Below the pieces are notes generated by a model. The model did no database searches. It had not been told where the DNA came from and saw only the letters and a list, made by a program, of their open reading frames with translations. Positions 46,919 through 58,698 of a DNA stretch of 64,000 nt are shown one piece after another; position 1 is the first letter of the stretch; each line of letters begins with the position of its first letter. The stretch lies in NCBI GenBank assembly GCA_947503265.1, contig CANNDC010000011.1:62001-126000 (forward strand), in the 5' to 3' direction. This DNA is from an uncultured Alteromonadaceae bacterium (lineage in GTDB: Bacteria; Pseudomonadota; Gammaproteobacteria; Enterobacterales; Alteromonadaceae). Made by a program: the position numbers and the translations under genes.

Positions 46919-47748
46919 ATATTCTTCAACAAAAGCAATTCATGTTAATCGCTTTGTTGACAAGCCCTTTGCTAATTTCTGCCTGCTCTAGTCGAACCGA
47001 ACCGGCTCCCGTTGTCGAAATTTATCAAGGAAAAGACTTCCTCGATTTTAAACGTAACGCCTATTCAAAAGACCGTTATACCGTACAAAAAGGGGATACC
47101 CTCTTCTCAATTGCGTGGTATTCAGGCAATGACTACAGAGATATTGCCAAATTAAATTCTATTTCCAAACCTTATGCAATTTTCCCCGGTCAAACTTTGC
47201 TGCTTAGGCCAATATCTTCGCAAAATCAAGTTAGAGTAAAAGCCTCACCTGGTCAGACCTCTAAATCAAAACCAAAAAGCACAGTTGACCCCTCTTCAAA
47301 GCAGGCGTATGGTGAAAGTAACAAAAATGTTAACGAACCAAGAAAATCGCCGGAAGCCATTGAATTTCCTAGAAGAATTAGTAAGTGGGTATGGCCAGCA
47401 AAAGGTAAGTTAACATCACGATTTGAACTCTCTGAGTCTGGCACCAAAGGTATTGAAATTAGTGGACGTGAAGGTGATTCAATCTTAGCCGCCGCTGATG
47501 GAAAGGTAGTTTACACAGGTAATGCTCTAAGAGGTTATGGCCAGTTGGTCATAATAAAGCACTCTGACACTTTTTTGAGTGCTTACGCCCACAACGAGGC
47601 TCTGTTAGTTAAAGAGCAGCAGTGGATTAAAGCAGGGCAAAAAATTGCTCTAATGGGAAGTACTGGTACCGACCAAGTTAAGCTTCGTTTTGAAGTTAGG
47701 TACAAGGGCAAGTCTGTTGACCCTATGAGTTATCTTCCCAAGCGATAA
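46915..47748 (+). CDS. nlpD: NlpD-like lipoprotein, amidase activator
   Basis: 277 residues. Lipobox LISAC with Cys24; a LysM domain (about 58-103; [20 protein letters not shown]); a linker rich in Lys/Ser/Pro; and a degenerate M23/LytM domain (about 165-275). The LytM metal ligands are missing: 'GIEISG' for a GIDI-type site and 'LRFEVR' where active enzymes have HxH. This is what is expected for the AmiC activator NlpD. It sits before rpoS, and rpoS promoters often lie inside it. Confidence 0.9.
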   Translation: MNILQQKQFMLIALLTSPLLISACSSRTEPAPVVEIYQGKDFLDFKRNAYSKDRYTVQKGDTLFSIAWYSGNDYRDIAKLNSISKPYAIFPGQTLLLRPISSQNQVRVKASPGQTSKSKPKSTVDPSSKQAYGESNKNVNEPRKSPEAIEFPRRISKWVWPAKGKLTSRFELSESGTKGIEISGREGDSILAAADGKVVYTGNALRGYGQLVIIKHSDTFLSAYAHNEALLVKEQQWIKAGQKIALMGSTGTDQVKLRFEVRYKGKSVDPMSYLPKR

Positions 47749-47813
47749 TAACAATAAATAAGATCGAATATAGGAGAATTCTAAGTAACCAATTACTTGC
47801 TGGAGAAGCAGTT

Positions 47814-48797
47814 ATGGGTGATAAAACTACCCTTACGGTCGAGTTAGTTAACGAAGTCGATGAAGACAAATTAGTAGATGCTGAACTCGAAGAGTTAGAA
47901 CAAGACAATAAAGAACAGATAGATGAAATTCTTGCCAGCCAAGAAGCAATTCAAAAAAATCTAGATGCTACACAGCTCTACCTTGGTGAAATCGGTTTTT
48001 CACCTTTATTGACCGCCGAAGAAGAAGTCTATTTCGCACGTCGCGCCCTAAAAGGTGACGAAGCCGCTCGCAAACGCATGATCGTCAGCAACCTTCGCTT
48101 AGTTGTTAAGATATCGCGTCGATATAATAACCGTGGGCTCGCCTTACTAGATTTAATCGAAGAAGGTAATCTTGGATTGATCCGTGCGGTGGAAAAATTT
48201 GATCCTGAGAGAGGATTCCGTTTTTCTACTTATGCAACATGGTGGATTCGTCAAACTATCGAACGAGCGATAATGAATCAAACTCGAACGATTCGATTAC
48301 CCATTCATGTCGTTAAAGAGCTCAACGTTTATTTAAGAACATCGCGTGAACTCGCGCAGAAACTCGATCACGAGCCTACTGCAGAAGAAATTGCAGATGC
48401 GTTAGATATACCTGTTGAAGATGTCAGCAAAATGCTCAGGCTCAATGAGCGTATTACTTCGGTAGATACGCCAATCGGCAGTGAAAATGACAAAGCCTTG
48501 CTAGACATAATCGCTGATGAAAAAGGTCATGGGCCAGAAGAAGATCTGCAAGATAACGATATAAAGTGCAACATTATTCGTTGGTTAGAAGAGTTAAATC
48601 CAAAACAACGAGAAGTGTTAGCAAGGCGCTTTGGTCTGATGGGATATGAACCGTCTACGTTGGAAGATGTGGGTGCTGAAATTGGTCTGACTCGAGAACG
48701 AGTAAGACAAATTCAAGTCGAAGCTTTAAGAAGATTAAGAGATATGCTTGGCCATCAAGGGTTAAATCTAGAAGCACTCTTTAATAAGATGTTGTAG
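47814..48797 (+). CDS. rpoS: Stationary-phase sigma factor RpoS
   Basis: 327 residues. Sigma70 regions are complete: 1.2 ([15 protein letters not shown]), 2.1-2.4 ([18 protein letters not shown] and [14 protein letters not shown]), 3 and 4.2 ([20 protein letters not shown]). It directs the general stress and starvation regulon. It is followed by a strong terminator, so the truD-to-rpoS block ends here. Confidence 0.97.
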   Translation: MGDKTTLTVELVNEVDEDKLVDAELEELEQDNKEQIDEILASQEAIQKNLDATQLYLGEIGFSPLLTAEEEVYFARRALKGDEAARKRMIVSNLRLVVKISRRYNNRGLALLDLIEEGNLGLIRAVEKFDPERGFRFSTYATWWIRQTIERAIMNQTRTIRLPIHVVKELNVYLRTSRELAQKLDHEPTAEEIADALDIPVEDVSKMLRLNERITSVDTPIGSENDKALLDIIADEKGHGPEEDLQDNDIKCNIIRWLEELNPKQREVLARRFGLMGYEPSTLEDVGAEIGLTRERVRQIQVEALRRLRDMLGHQGLNLEALFNKML

Positions 48798-48871
48798 ATC
48801 TTAATTAAAATAAATGCACAAGCGTCAACTTCTTTGATGACAGATCATTTGTACAAGTCAGATAGATGCAG

Positions 48872-48897
48872 AAAAAAGCCTCAATTGAGGCTTTTTT
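48872..48897. terminator. Terminator after rpoS
   Basis: A perfect 26-bp palindrome (AAAAAAGCCTCAA and its complement). The GC core GCCTC/GAGGC is flanked by six A and six T, so it can work in both directions (rpoS and the convergent tpx). Confidence 0.85.
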
Positions 48898-48931
48898 ACT
48901 ATTCGAAATGCTTGCTCAGCGCAAATGCATA

Positions 48932-49426
48932 TTAAAGGGAAGCTAAAGCAGCATCATAGTTAGGTTCATCAACGGTTTCAGGCACTTGTTCAGTGTAGAT
49001 AACCTTGCCAGATTCATCTACTACGACAACTGAACGAGATAAAAGTCCTGTCAATGGTCCTGTGCTAAAGGCAACACCGTAATCGTTGCCAAAGTCAGAA
49101 CGAAAACTAGAACCCGTTCCCACATTATCTATTCCTTCTGCACCACAAAAACGAGCATGGGCGAATGGTAAATCAGCAGAAACACAAAGAACCTTGGTAT
49201 TTTCTAAACTCGCAGCTTGCTCGTTGAATTTACGAACGGATGTTGCGCAAGTACCTGTGTCAACTGAGGGAAAAATATTTAAAATCAAGCGACTACCAGC
49301 GAAATCTGAAAGTTGGGCAGAAGAAAGGTCCGGTTTCACTAGGTCAAAATTTGGTGCTTGACTACCGACTGCTGGCAATGAGCCAACAGTTTCAAATGGA
49401 TTGCCTTGCAGAGTGACAGTTGTCAT
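48932..49426 (-). CDS. tpx: Thiol peroxidase Tpx
   Basis: 164 residues. It reduces lipid and alkyl hydroperoxides through Cys60 ([13 protein letters not shown]), resolved by Cys94 (HARFCGAEG), the atypical 2-Cys pattern of Tpx. It ends close to the rpoS terminator. Confidence 0.96.
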   Translation of the reverse strand: MTTVTLQGNPFETVGSLPAVGSQAPNFDLVKPDLSSAQLSDFAGSRLILNIFPSVDTGTCATSVRKFNEQAASLENTKVLCVSADLPFAHARFCGAEGIDNVGTGSSFRSDFGNDYGVAFSTGPLTGLLSRSVVVVDESGKVIYTEQVPETVDEPNYDAALASL

Positions 49427-49733
49427 AGATTGCTCCTTGAAAAAAATGAATACAGAGTGTAGTTCAAATCTTGATTACAGGCTAATTATCATTTTATTGC
49501 TTTGTGTCATTAATCTGAGCTTGATTTGTCTGAGTTCAGGATAGCAAAATATGTCAAACTCGTTTGCAATAGGCCAGCTATTGACACTCAAATTTGCCTT
49601 GTACTAGAAAAAAATTGTTAGCTAATTTCTTATCCAGAGCTCAGGTCAATCAGGTTTTGCAACAATGCGGTTGTGAAAGCAAATCAAGGGTTGTAAGGTC
49701 TTAATAACTAATTCAACTATATCGGTACCTCTT
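49427..49733 (+). other. Intergenic region between tpx and a small membrane-protein gene
   Basis: 307 bp. It holds a possible promoter towards the membrane-protein gene, TTGACA at 49581-49586 and TAGAAA at 49605-49610 (18-nt spacer). I see no RNA gene or repeat. Confidence 0.35.
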
Positions 49734-50261
49734 ATGTCTTCTAATGCCAGATTGCTTCTATCCGCTATAGTTTCGTTTGTGTTTTATTTCGGCTGGACGT
49801 ACTGGGCAAACAGTATGGCGACTGACGATTTGAGCATAGTGTTGAGATCGGCATTAGTGCAGGGAAGTTTAAGCGCATCAATTACGCTCCTATTCACCTT
49901 TGCGTTAGAGAAGTCGGTAGATAAGTTTGGTGAGAGCTATTTTTCGTTGATTTTTGTCGTCCCGATTATTTGTTCAGTGCATTCCAAGACAACACAAAAT
50001 ATCGCTATCATGCGCACATTTAATTCCGCTCTTAACTTTTCCGCGAAAGCCGCGTCTGGCGCATGTTTACCGGGCACGCTGTTCGCGCCATTGTTACCCT
50101 TGTTAGTTCAATCTAGTTTGGCAATTGGTGTGAATATTCTCAATCAGACACCTAACTTATGGCTTACCGTAGCGCCCAGTATCTTTTTCACTGGGCTTTA
50201 TGGATATGTCTACACTTTCACTTTGTTGAAAAAGCGTAATGCTGCAGAAGGCTCAGCCTAA
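49734..50261 (+). CDS. Hypothetical membrane protein with four helices
   Basis: 175 residues, with four hydrophobic stretches (about 7-25, 40-60, 105-130 and 142-165). A basic C-terminal tail (LLKKRNAAEG) suggests the C-terminus is cytoplasmic. ATG at 49734. I do not recognise the family. It is single and convergent with efpL. Confidence 0.6.
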   Translation: MSSNARLLLSAIVSFVFYFGWTYWANSMATDDLSIVLRSALVQGSLSASITLLFTFALEKSVDKFGESYFSLIFVVPIICSVHSKTTQNIAIMRTFNSALNFSAKAASGACLPGTLFAPLLPLLVQSSLAIGVNILNQTPNLWLTVAPSIFFTGLYGYVYTFTLLKKRNAAEGSA

Positions 50262-50338
50262 ACATAACTGCCGCAGGAATGCTTTAGGTCAATTTTAACC
50301 CCATCGACTCTACAAAAATCAGCAACAACCGGCTCACT

Positions 50339-50905
50339 CTAAGCTCTACTGGTAAATTTTTGTTCTGCTGTGTTGATTTTAATTTTCTCACCAGTGGATA
50401 TGTACTCGGGCACTTGAACTGTCAAGCCAGTAGACAGCACCGCTGGTTTTGTTCGAGCACTCGCTGAAGCACCTTTTATCGACGGATCGGTCTCAGTGAT
50501 CACTAAATCTACTGAAGCAGGTAATTCAATACCGACAGGTTTCTCATCTACAATCAGTACTTGCAGTCCTTCAGTTTCCTCAGTAATAAACAGCAATTCT
50601 TCACTAATGGTATCTTTATCTAAGGAATATGGTGTGTAGTCTTCTGTGTCCATAAACACATATTCTTCGCCATCGTTGTAAGAAAACATGACTTTTTTGC
50701 GATAGAACTCAGCTGTATTGATCATCTCATCCGCTTTGAAGCTCTCATCCGCTTTTGTGCCAGTCGATACTTCATAAAGACGCATGCGATATAAGCTAGC
50801 GCCTGCACGACCACTTGGCGTTAACTTACTAATATCTTTTACTAAATAGACCTTACCGTTGTGTTCTATTGCCGCATTCTTCTTTATTTCACTGGCTTTT
50901 GGCAT
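50339..50905 (-). CDS. efpL: Elongation factor P-like protein EfpL (YeiP)
   Basis: 188 residues in three beta-barrel domains. The tip loop reads SGRAG with an Arg where EF-P has the modified Lys, as in E. coli EfpL/YeiP. It relieves ribosome stalling at proline stretches. GGAAGATG lies upstream of the start. It is monocistronic, 34 bp downstream of folA on the same strand. Confidence 0.9.
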   Translation of the reverse strand: MPKASEIKKNAAIEHNGKVYLVKDISKLTPSGRAGASLYRMRLYEVSTGTKADESFKADEMINTAEFYRKKVMFSYNDGEEYVFMDTEDYTPYSLDKDTISEELLFITEETEGLQVLIVDEKPVGIELPASVDLVITETDPSIKGASASARTKPAVLSTGLTVQVPEYISTGEKIKINTAEQKFTSRA

Positions 50906-50939
50906 GTTTCATCTTCCTACTGGAGTGGCTAGTTCAATC

Positions 50940-51428
50940 TTATACTCTGTCGAGTGTTATGAATGTGTAAGGGTATTTGTTTTTATCATCTGCTGCAAAG
51001 CTGTTTGATTCAATCAGGTTCCAATCCGCTGCTGCTTGGTAGTCGGGAAAGTAAGTATCACCCTGAACATTGAGATCAATTTCTGTCAGATATAGTCGAT
51101 AGCAAAGTGGCAGAAAAAATTGATAGATTGTGCCACCACCAATAATCATAAGCTCATCAACTTTACCCGCCGCTTCGATAGCTTGTTCGCAGCTTTGCAC
51201 AACAGTGGCATCGTCTACACTAAATTCACTGCTTCGACTAATGACGATATTCAATCTTCCCGGCAGCGCTTTGCCAATGGATTGATATGTCTTACGCCCC
51301 ATCACCACAGGTTTGCCTAAAGTGGTCCTTTTAAAGTGGCCCAAGTCTGCGGGTAAGTGCCAAGGCATTTGATTGTCTGCACCAATTACCCGGTTTTTCG
51401 CCATCGCAGCAATCATAGAAATCTTCAT
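50940..51428 (-). CDS. folA: Dihydrofolate reductase FolA
   Basis: 162 residues. NADPH and folate motifs: AKNRVIGADNQMPWHLPADLGHFK, VVMGRKTYQSIG and MIIGGGTIYQFFLP. It regenerates tetrahydrofolate after thymidylate synthase action. Length matches E. coli FolA (159). Confidence 0.96.
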   Translation of the reverse strand: MKISMIAAMAKNRVIGADNQMPWHLPADLGHFKRTTLGKPVVMGRKTYQSIGKALPGRLNIVISRSSEFSVDDATVVQSCEQAIEAAGKVDELMIIGGGTIYQFFLPLCYRLYLTEIDLNVQGDTYFPDYQAAADWNLIESNSFAADDKNKYPYTFITLDRV

Positions 51429-51511
51429 GCCCGAAATGTATCCTGTCTCTCATTAAAATCAGGAATGTATGATATAGACAGTTTAGCCGTTTGGCGAAAA
51501 AATAATTAATT

Positions 51512-52420
51512 CTATTTGCTGTATTTCTGCATTATTAATTGATAGCCATCGCTGTATTTTTGTTCTGTGAGTACCTTGTTAAACTCGTCGACTTGTTCAG
51601 GCGAAATCGTCTCTTTACTAAACATAACAAAGATATCCCCGGTCACCACGGTAAAACCATGGGGCTCAATATAGTTGTTCAGTCCTTTTCGTCTGAGCAT
51701 TGAGGCACCTACAAAACTATCTTCTAAAAATCCATCTATATCCTGGTCGAGTAATCGTCCCACATTCATTTCACCCATCATGGCTGGGAGGAAAAACTTA
51801 GAAGTGGCTGAACCTTCCAGCAAGATTGAAATTCTCGGACCATAGTAATAATCCTCGACAATACCAATTTTACTCTTATTGGCAATGAAATCGTCGATAT
51901 CATCATAGCCAAAACGGGTTTTATCACCTTTTCTGATATAAAGAGAAAACTCTTCCATTCGGTAAGAGTCACTGAAATGAGCATATTCCTCACGCGATTC
52001 GGTTTTCGAAGCACCAAGCAATATGTCAATATTCCCTTGTTGAAGATCCTTGAGAAGAAGCACCCAAGTTCCTTGAGTGTATGTTAACTCACAACCCATT
52101 TTACCCATAACATAGCCGATTAATTCTATGTCCATGCCGCGAACTTCATCGTTAACCGTCACGTATTGATAGGGTTCCCAAACATCGAACCCGATATTTA
52201 CAGTACAGTCGTTTTCAACAGAGTCGGTTTCATCCAAGGATTCATTACTAGCTGTTGGATTAGGAGCTGAATCTGAGGCAGGTGCAGGATCGGCTTCGGA
52301 TTTAGTAGCGGTTAGGGGCGCTTCAGATGGAGTGATTTCTGTTTCGTTTTTAGGAGCTGGCTTGCATGCGGAGATTACAAACAACGTAAAAACAACTACC
52401 GCAATAAGATAAATCTTCAT
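51512..52420 (-). CDS. Extracellular solute-binding lipoprotein (family 3)
   Basis: 302 residues. Lipobox ISAC with Cys19; a Pro/Ser/Ala/Glu-rich flexible linker (about 20-70); and a family-3 solute-binding domain starting CTVNIGFDVWEPYQYV, including GMDIELIGYVMGKMG and LLGASKTESREEYAHFSDSY. No permease or ATPase is adjacent, so it may be a stand-alone sensor or an uptake component encoded elsewhere. The ligand is unknown. Confidence 0.8.
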   Translation of the reverse strand: MKIYLIAVVVFTLFVISACKPAPKNETEITPSEAPLTATKSEADPAPASDSAPNPTASNESLDETDSVENDCTVNIGFDVWEPYQYVTVNDEVRGMDIELIGYVMGKMGCELTYTQGTWVLLLKDLQQGNIDILLGASKTESREEYAHFSDSYRMEEFSLYIRKGDKTRFGYDDIDDFIANKSKIGIVEDYYYGPRISILLEGSATSKFFLPAMMGEMNVGRLLDQDIDGFLEDSFVGASMLRRKGLNNYIEPHGFTVVTGDIFVMFSKETISPEQVDEFNKVLTEQKYSDGYQLIMQKYSK

Positions 52421-52518
52421 GAGGTTGTGTCCTTTGCTATTGATATTAATTTTGAATTAACACTAATAGTTTAAGACACAATGGTGCTTTCGCCAGCTTT
52501 TCTGAAAATGAATGGGAA

Positions 52519-53703
<1,185 letters not shown>

Positions 53704-53713
53704 TCAACAAAAT

Positions 53714-53736
53714 AAAAAGGGGTCGGAGTCAATTTT
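53714..53736 (-). repeat. REP-like half-copy in the obgE leader
   Basis: AAAAAGGGGTCGGAGTC followed by AATTTT, a near copy of one arm of the palindrome at 53778-53827, lying 20 bp before the obgE start codon. Confidence 0.65.
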
Positions 53737-53777
53737 AGCAAAAAAGGAGCAAAAGACAGGCTGACACCAAAAAAGTT

Positions 53778-53827
53778 AAAAGGGGTCGGAGTTAATTGTT
53801 ACTTTTTAATTAACTCCGACCCCTTTT
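53778..53827. repeat. REP-like palindrome (GGGGTCGGAGTTAATT)
   Basis: Two perfect 20-bp arms (core GGGGTCGGAGTTAATT and its complement) with a 10-bp T-rich loop. This GGGGTCnGAGTnAATT word resembles the short repeats found next to REP-associated tyrosine transposases in marine gammaproteobacteria (established pattern; copy number here unknown). No transposase is present. Confidence 0.65.
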
Positions 53828-53857
53828 TACACAGCAAAGAACAACAAGCCTAACAAT

Positions 53858-53885
53858 AAAAAGCCCCGCAATAGCGGGGCTTTTT
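53858..53885 (-). terminator. Terminator after rpmA
   Basis: A 12-bp perfect stem (AAAAAGCCCCGC / GCGGGGCTTTTT) with a 4-nt loop, 20 bp downstream of the rpmA stop. Its T-run on the minus strand is long. Confidence 0.85.
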
Positions 53886-53905
53886 GCAATCTTTATTGTA
53901 CCGAA

Positions 53906-54163
53906 TTATTCAGCAACAATACTCACGAATTTGCGGTTCTTAGGACCTTTAACATCAAATTGCACTTTGCCATCAGCCAATGCAAATAATGTGTGGTCTT
54001 TACCAATACCCATATTCGTGCCTGCGTGGAAACGAGTACCACGTTGACGTACGATGATATTACCTGCTAGTACAGATTCGCCACCAAAGCGCTTAACACC
54101 TAAACGTTTGCTTTCTGAATCACGACCGTTGTTAGTACTACCACCGGCTTTTTTATGTGCCAT
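53906..54163 (-). CDS. rpmA: 50S ribosomal protein L27
   Basis: 85 residues. The N-terminus [15 protein letters not shown] reaches the peptidyl-transferase centre in the ribosome. It is 15 bp after rplU, as is usual. Confidence 0.98.
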   Translation of the reverse strand: MAHKKAGGSTNNGRDSESKRLGVKRFGGESVLAGNIIVRQRGTRFHAGTNMGIGKDHTLFALADGKVQFDVKGPKNRKFVSIVAE

Positions 54164-54178
54164 TTGTCAAAACTCCTA

Positions 54179-54490
54179 TTAAGCGCTAATACCAGTGATT
54201 TTCACTTCCGTGAACCACTGACGATGACCTTGCGTTTTACGAGAATGCTTACGGCGGCGGAATTTGACAATCTTTACTTTGTCTCCACGACCATGCGTAA
54301 CCACTTCCGCTGTGACTTTTCCGCCATCAACGTAAGGCATACCAATTTTTACATCATCACCATTACTAACCATCAAGATATTATCGAATTCTACAGACTC
54401 GCCTGGGGCGATCTCGATCTTCTCTAGACGAACGGTTTGGCCTTCGGCCACACGGTGTTGTTTACCACCACTTTGGAAAACCGCGTACAT
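54179..54490 (-). CDS. rplU: 50S ribosomal protein L21
   Basis: 103 residues, [14 protein letters not shown]... to the end VKITGISA. The ATG at 54490 is used because GGAG lies 7 nt upstream and E. coli L21 has the same start; a longer frame from 54511 adds seven residues without support. Confidence 0.97.
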   Translation of the reverse strand: MYAVFQSGGKQHRVAEGQTVRLEKIEIAPGESVEFDNILMVSNGDDVKIGMPYVDGGKVTAEVVTHGRGDKVKIVKFRRRKHSRKTQGHRQWFTEVKITGISA

Positions 54491-54718
54491 ATTTAACTCC
54501 GCTCTGCGCACACAGCGCTACAATTCAAAAACAGGGCGCGAATTGTACGTGAACTGACCTATGCCCGCAAGCCCTAAACTAAGTTTTTTTGATTAAATAG
54601 ATATGCAATCAAAGCTTATGACATTTTATGCGACTCTGCGTTGGATACCAACCCTGATTTATGTAGAATCAACAACATAAACTTAACAAGCCAAAATAAC
54701 TGGGCCTGCAACCACACA

Positions 54719-55690
54719 ATGGACTTAGACCAAATCCGCCAGCTTGCCGAAACAGATATGCAAGCAATCAACAAACTCATCCAATCGCAAGTAGATTCTG
54801 ACGTAGCTCTGATCAATCAGTTGGGCTTTTACATCGTCAATAGTGGTGGTAAACGCATTCGCCCACTCATCACGACATTGGCGGCACGTGCCGTTGGAAT
54901 TAACAACGACCAGCACCATACCCTTGCTGCTATCATCGAATTTATTCATACAGCAACGCTGCTGCACGATGATGTAGTCGACGAATCCACTATGCGTAGA
55001 GGTAAGGAAACCGCAAACGCGGTGTTCGGTAATCAAGCCAGTGTGCTAGTGGGCGACTTTTTATATACCCGCTCTTTTCAGATGATGGTCTCCCTCAAGC
55101 GCATGCGTGTGATGGAAATTCTATCTGATGCCACTAATGTCATAGCTGAAGGTGAAGTATTGCAATTAATGAATTGCAATGATCCAGACACGTCGGAAGC
55201 GAGCTATATGCAGGTTATTTACAGTAAAACGGCGAGATTATTTGAGGCTGCAACCCTTCTAGCCGCGGTGTTGACTGATCAAACTAAAGAAATTGAACAA
55301 GCCATGCAAGATTATGGCAAGTATTTGGGCACGGCATTTCAGTTGGTCGATGATATTCTTGACTATGCTGCAGATAGTGACGAAATGGGTAAGAATGTGG
55401 GGGATGACTTAGCCGAAGGTAAACCTACCCTACCGCTCTTGTACGCGATGTGGCATGGCAACACCGAGCAACAACAGTTAATTCGAGATGCCATTGAAAA
55501 GAACAATGGTATGGAAAATCTTCAGCAAATACTCTCTGCCATGCATCAAACTGGTTCTCTCGATTATACTAAGAAACAAGCTTTGCATGCGGCAGATCAG
55601 GCTATCGAAGCCCTAGCCCCATTGCCTGATTCAGACTACAAACAAGCGCTAATCGGCCTCGCCCATATTTCAGTCGAGCGGGCAGCTTAA
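54719..55690 (+). CDS. ispB: Octaprenyl diphosphate synthase IspB
   Basis: 323 residues, the same length as E. coli IspB. It makes the ubiquinone/menaquinone side chain. The two Asp-rich motifs LLHDDVVDE and LVDDILDYA are present. The ATG at 54719 matches the family N-terminus (MDLDQIRQL); an upstream in-frame start at 54641 adds 26 non-conserved residues. It is divergent from rplU and convergent with pepQ (19-bp gap). Confidence 0.96.
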   Translation: MDLDQIRQLAETDMQAINKLIQSQVDSDVALINQLGFYIVNSGGKRIRPLITTLAARAVGINNDQHHTLAAIIEFIHTATLLHDDVVDESTMRRGKETANAVFGNQASVLVGDFLYTRSFQMMVSLKRMRVMEILSDATNVIAEGEVLQLMNCNDPDTSEASYMQVIYSKTARLFEAATLLAAVLTDQTKEIEQAMQDYGKYLGTAFQLVDDILDYAADSDEMGKNVGDDLAEGKPTLPLLYAMWHGNTEQQQLIRDAIEKNNGMENLQQILSAMHQTGSLDYTKKQALHAADQAIEALAPLPDSDYKQALIGLAHISVERAA

Positions 55691-55709
55691 TTAGGTGATA
55701 AGTAAACTA

Positions 55710-57071
<1,362 letters not shown>

Positions 57072-57084
57072 CTATCATACTTGT

Positions 57085-57132
57085 TGGGGTTGGGGTCAAT
57101 AGCCGTTAGGAATTATTGGGGTCAGTGTTAAT
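57085..57132. repeat. Decayed REP-like repeats upstream of pepQ
   Basis: GGGGTTGGGGTCAAT near 57085-57099 and GGGGTCAGTGTTAAT at 57118-57132 share most bases with the REP-like word at 53714-53827 (GGGGTCGGAGTTAAT). They form no strong palindrome. Confidence 0.45.
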
Positions 57133-57193
57133 ATCTGAGCAACCTCGGGGATTACTCGCCGAAACCTGCTGAGAGAACGCTAAATTACTAGAG

Positions 57194-58405
57194 TTAGTCA
57201 ATCATTTTACAATTAGCAGCTCTTCTGCATTCTTCTGCCGTAGCGTTGAGTATTATTGTCCCAGGCATGCGCCTTTTAATAGTTCTGGCACTTCCAGAAT
57301 CCAGTCTAAAGGTTAACTTAGTCGTTAACCGAGAACTGTTTGTCGCTGCGCCATTTTCGTAGATTGGCGCATAACGCCACTTTTTTAATGCTGCTATTGA
57401 TGCCTTTGAAAAAAGCCGATGACTAGACTCTTCAATTTCTATATCTTTGACGAAACCTTGACTATCAACTATGAAACTTAAAAGCGTCTCTCCTTGTTTA
57501 CCTTGTTTTGCAGTTTCGATGGGATACTTAGGCTCAATTCTAAAAAGAATTTCTGGCGAATTGCTGTCTTTCGCCAACATTTTTCCAATAGCAAGCGCGT
57601 GCTTTGTGGCAGCCTCTGAATTTTCGCGCAGTTCAGATATCTGAACTATTGCAATATGCGCTTGAATCAACCAAGGATGTGAAGAAATCGCCTCCATGTC
57701 AAATGCATTAATCACCTTCTCATAATACTTGATAGAATCAGTCACTTGCTTTCGATAATAAAGGTTTTGTGCCATTTCGAATTGCATTTCAATGACCTTT
57801 TCATCAACAGTACCGAGCGCCTCTGTTAGGTATCCCTCAGCTAGTTTGTGTATTTCAAAATTCCTTGCAGCAAAAACAAATTTTAACGGTGGTAAGTTCA
57901 AAACTTTAGCTAAGCGATAATAATAGACGTGCTTAAATTCGGGAAATTCTTCAGAAAGCTTTTTGCTAACGTTAATAGTTTTGTTCATCAGGTCCAGATA
58001 ATAAGGTTTGATTTCTTTAAATTTTGGACCACGTTGAAGTTCAGCAACTTTGAGTTTCTCAAGCAATATTCCGTGAACTTGCTCGCTAAATACACCATGT
58101 AATTTCTCGTATACATTCATAACATGGTCAAAACTTGATTGCGCTTCTTCAGGCTGATTATTGCTCATATAAGCTGAGGCGACGATGTGTTTAAGAGCCA
58201 CGGCATTTTCAGAATTGCTACCAAACTCTTTAACACCCATTTCAAAGGATAAGTTGGCGTATTTTACTGCAGAAGACGTATCCCCTAATGCCTCCGCCTT
58301 TTGATAATTCGCAAAAGCGGTACTGAAGGATTCTTCCGATAGCGCTGCACACGAATTTAACATGCAATAGAAAAATGAAAACACTAATAAGGCGGATCTT
58401 GGCAT
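57194..58405 (-). CDS. TPR protein with TonB C-terminal-like domain
   Basis: 403 residues. A signal peptide (about 1-22; the hydrophobic stretch ends NSCAALS) precedes several TPR-like helical repeats (about 30-270) and a C-terminal TonB-type domain (about 298-370; PIETAKQGKQGETLLSFIVDSQGFV...). TonB-C domains in such periplasmic proteins bind partner proteins rather than serve as energy transducers. ATG at 58405 with GGAG upstream is preferred over a TTG four codons earlier. No receptor or ExbB/D is nearby. Role unknown. Confidence 0.7.
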   Translation of the reverse strand: MPRSALLVFSFFYCMLNSCAALSEESFSTAFANYQKAEALGDTSSAVKYANLSFEMGVKEFGSNSENAVALKHIVASAYMSNNQPEEAQSSFDHVMNVYEKLHGVFSEQVHGILLEKLKVAELQRGPKFKEIKPYYLDLMNKTINVSKKLSEEFPEFKHVYYYRLAKVLNLPPLKFVFAARNFEIHKLAEGYLTEALGTVDEKVIEMQFEMAQNLYYRKQVTDSIKYYEKVINAFDMEAISSHPWLIQAHIAIVQISELRENSEAATKHALAIGKMLAKDSNSPEILFRIEPKYPIETAKQGKQGETLLSFIVDSQGFVKDIEIEESSHRLFSKASIAALKKWRYAPIYENGAATNSSRLTTKLTFRLDSGSARTIKRRMPGTIILNATAEECRRAANCKMID

Positions 58406-58698
58406 TCCCTGCTCCAATATAACGCAGATTGAATATGTCTTGATTATAGTTAATCTCGCCTCGCAAGATAAAGGGTCTTTACACAGTATAAATATTGAAT
58501 AAGAACTAAGTCAAACCAACGGCCAATCCACCAGAGCTTAATGCCCGAGTCTAGGAAAACAGAAAATACATACAGTCGATATTATGTGTTCGTCTCTGGA
58601 AATACTCTAGTCCAGTTTAATATCCCATTATTCCGTGGCCTTGTTTATCAGATAAGTGAACTCATCTCTACAAGCCAGTAAAAAGGGCAATAATTGAT

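Noticed and set aside
54641..54718. 26-residue N-terminal extension of IspB
   Set aside because: The E. coli start aligns with the ATG at 54719 and the upstream part is not conserved.
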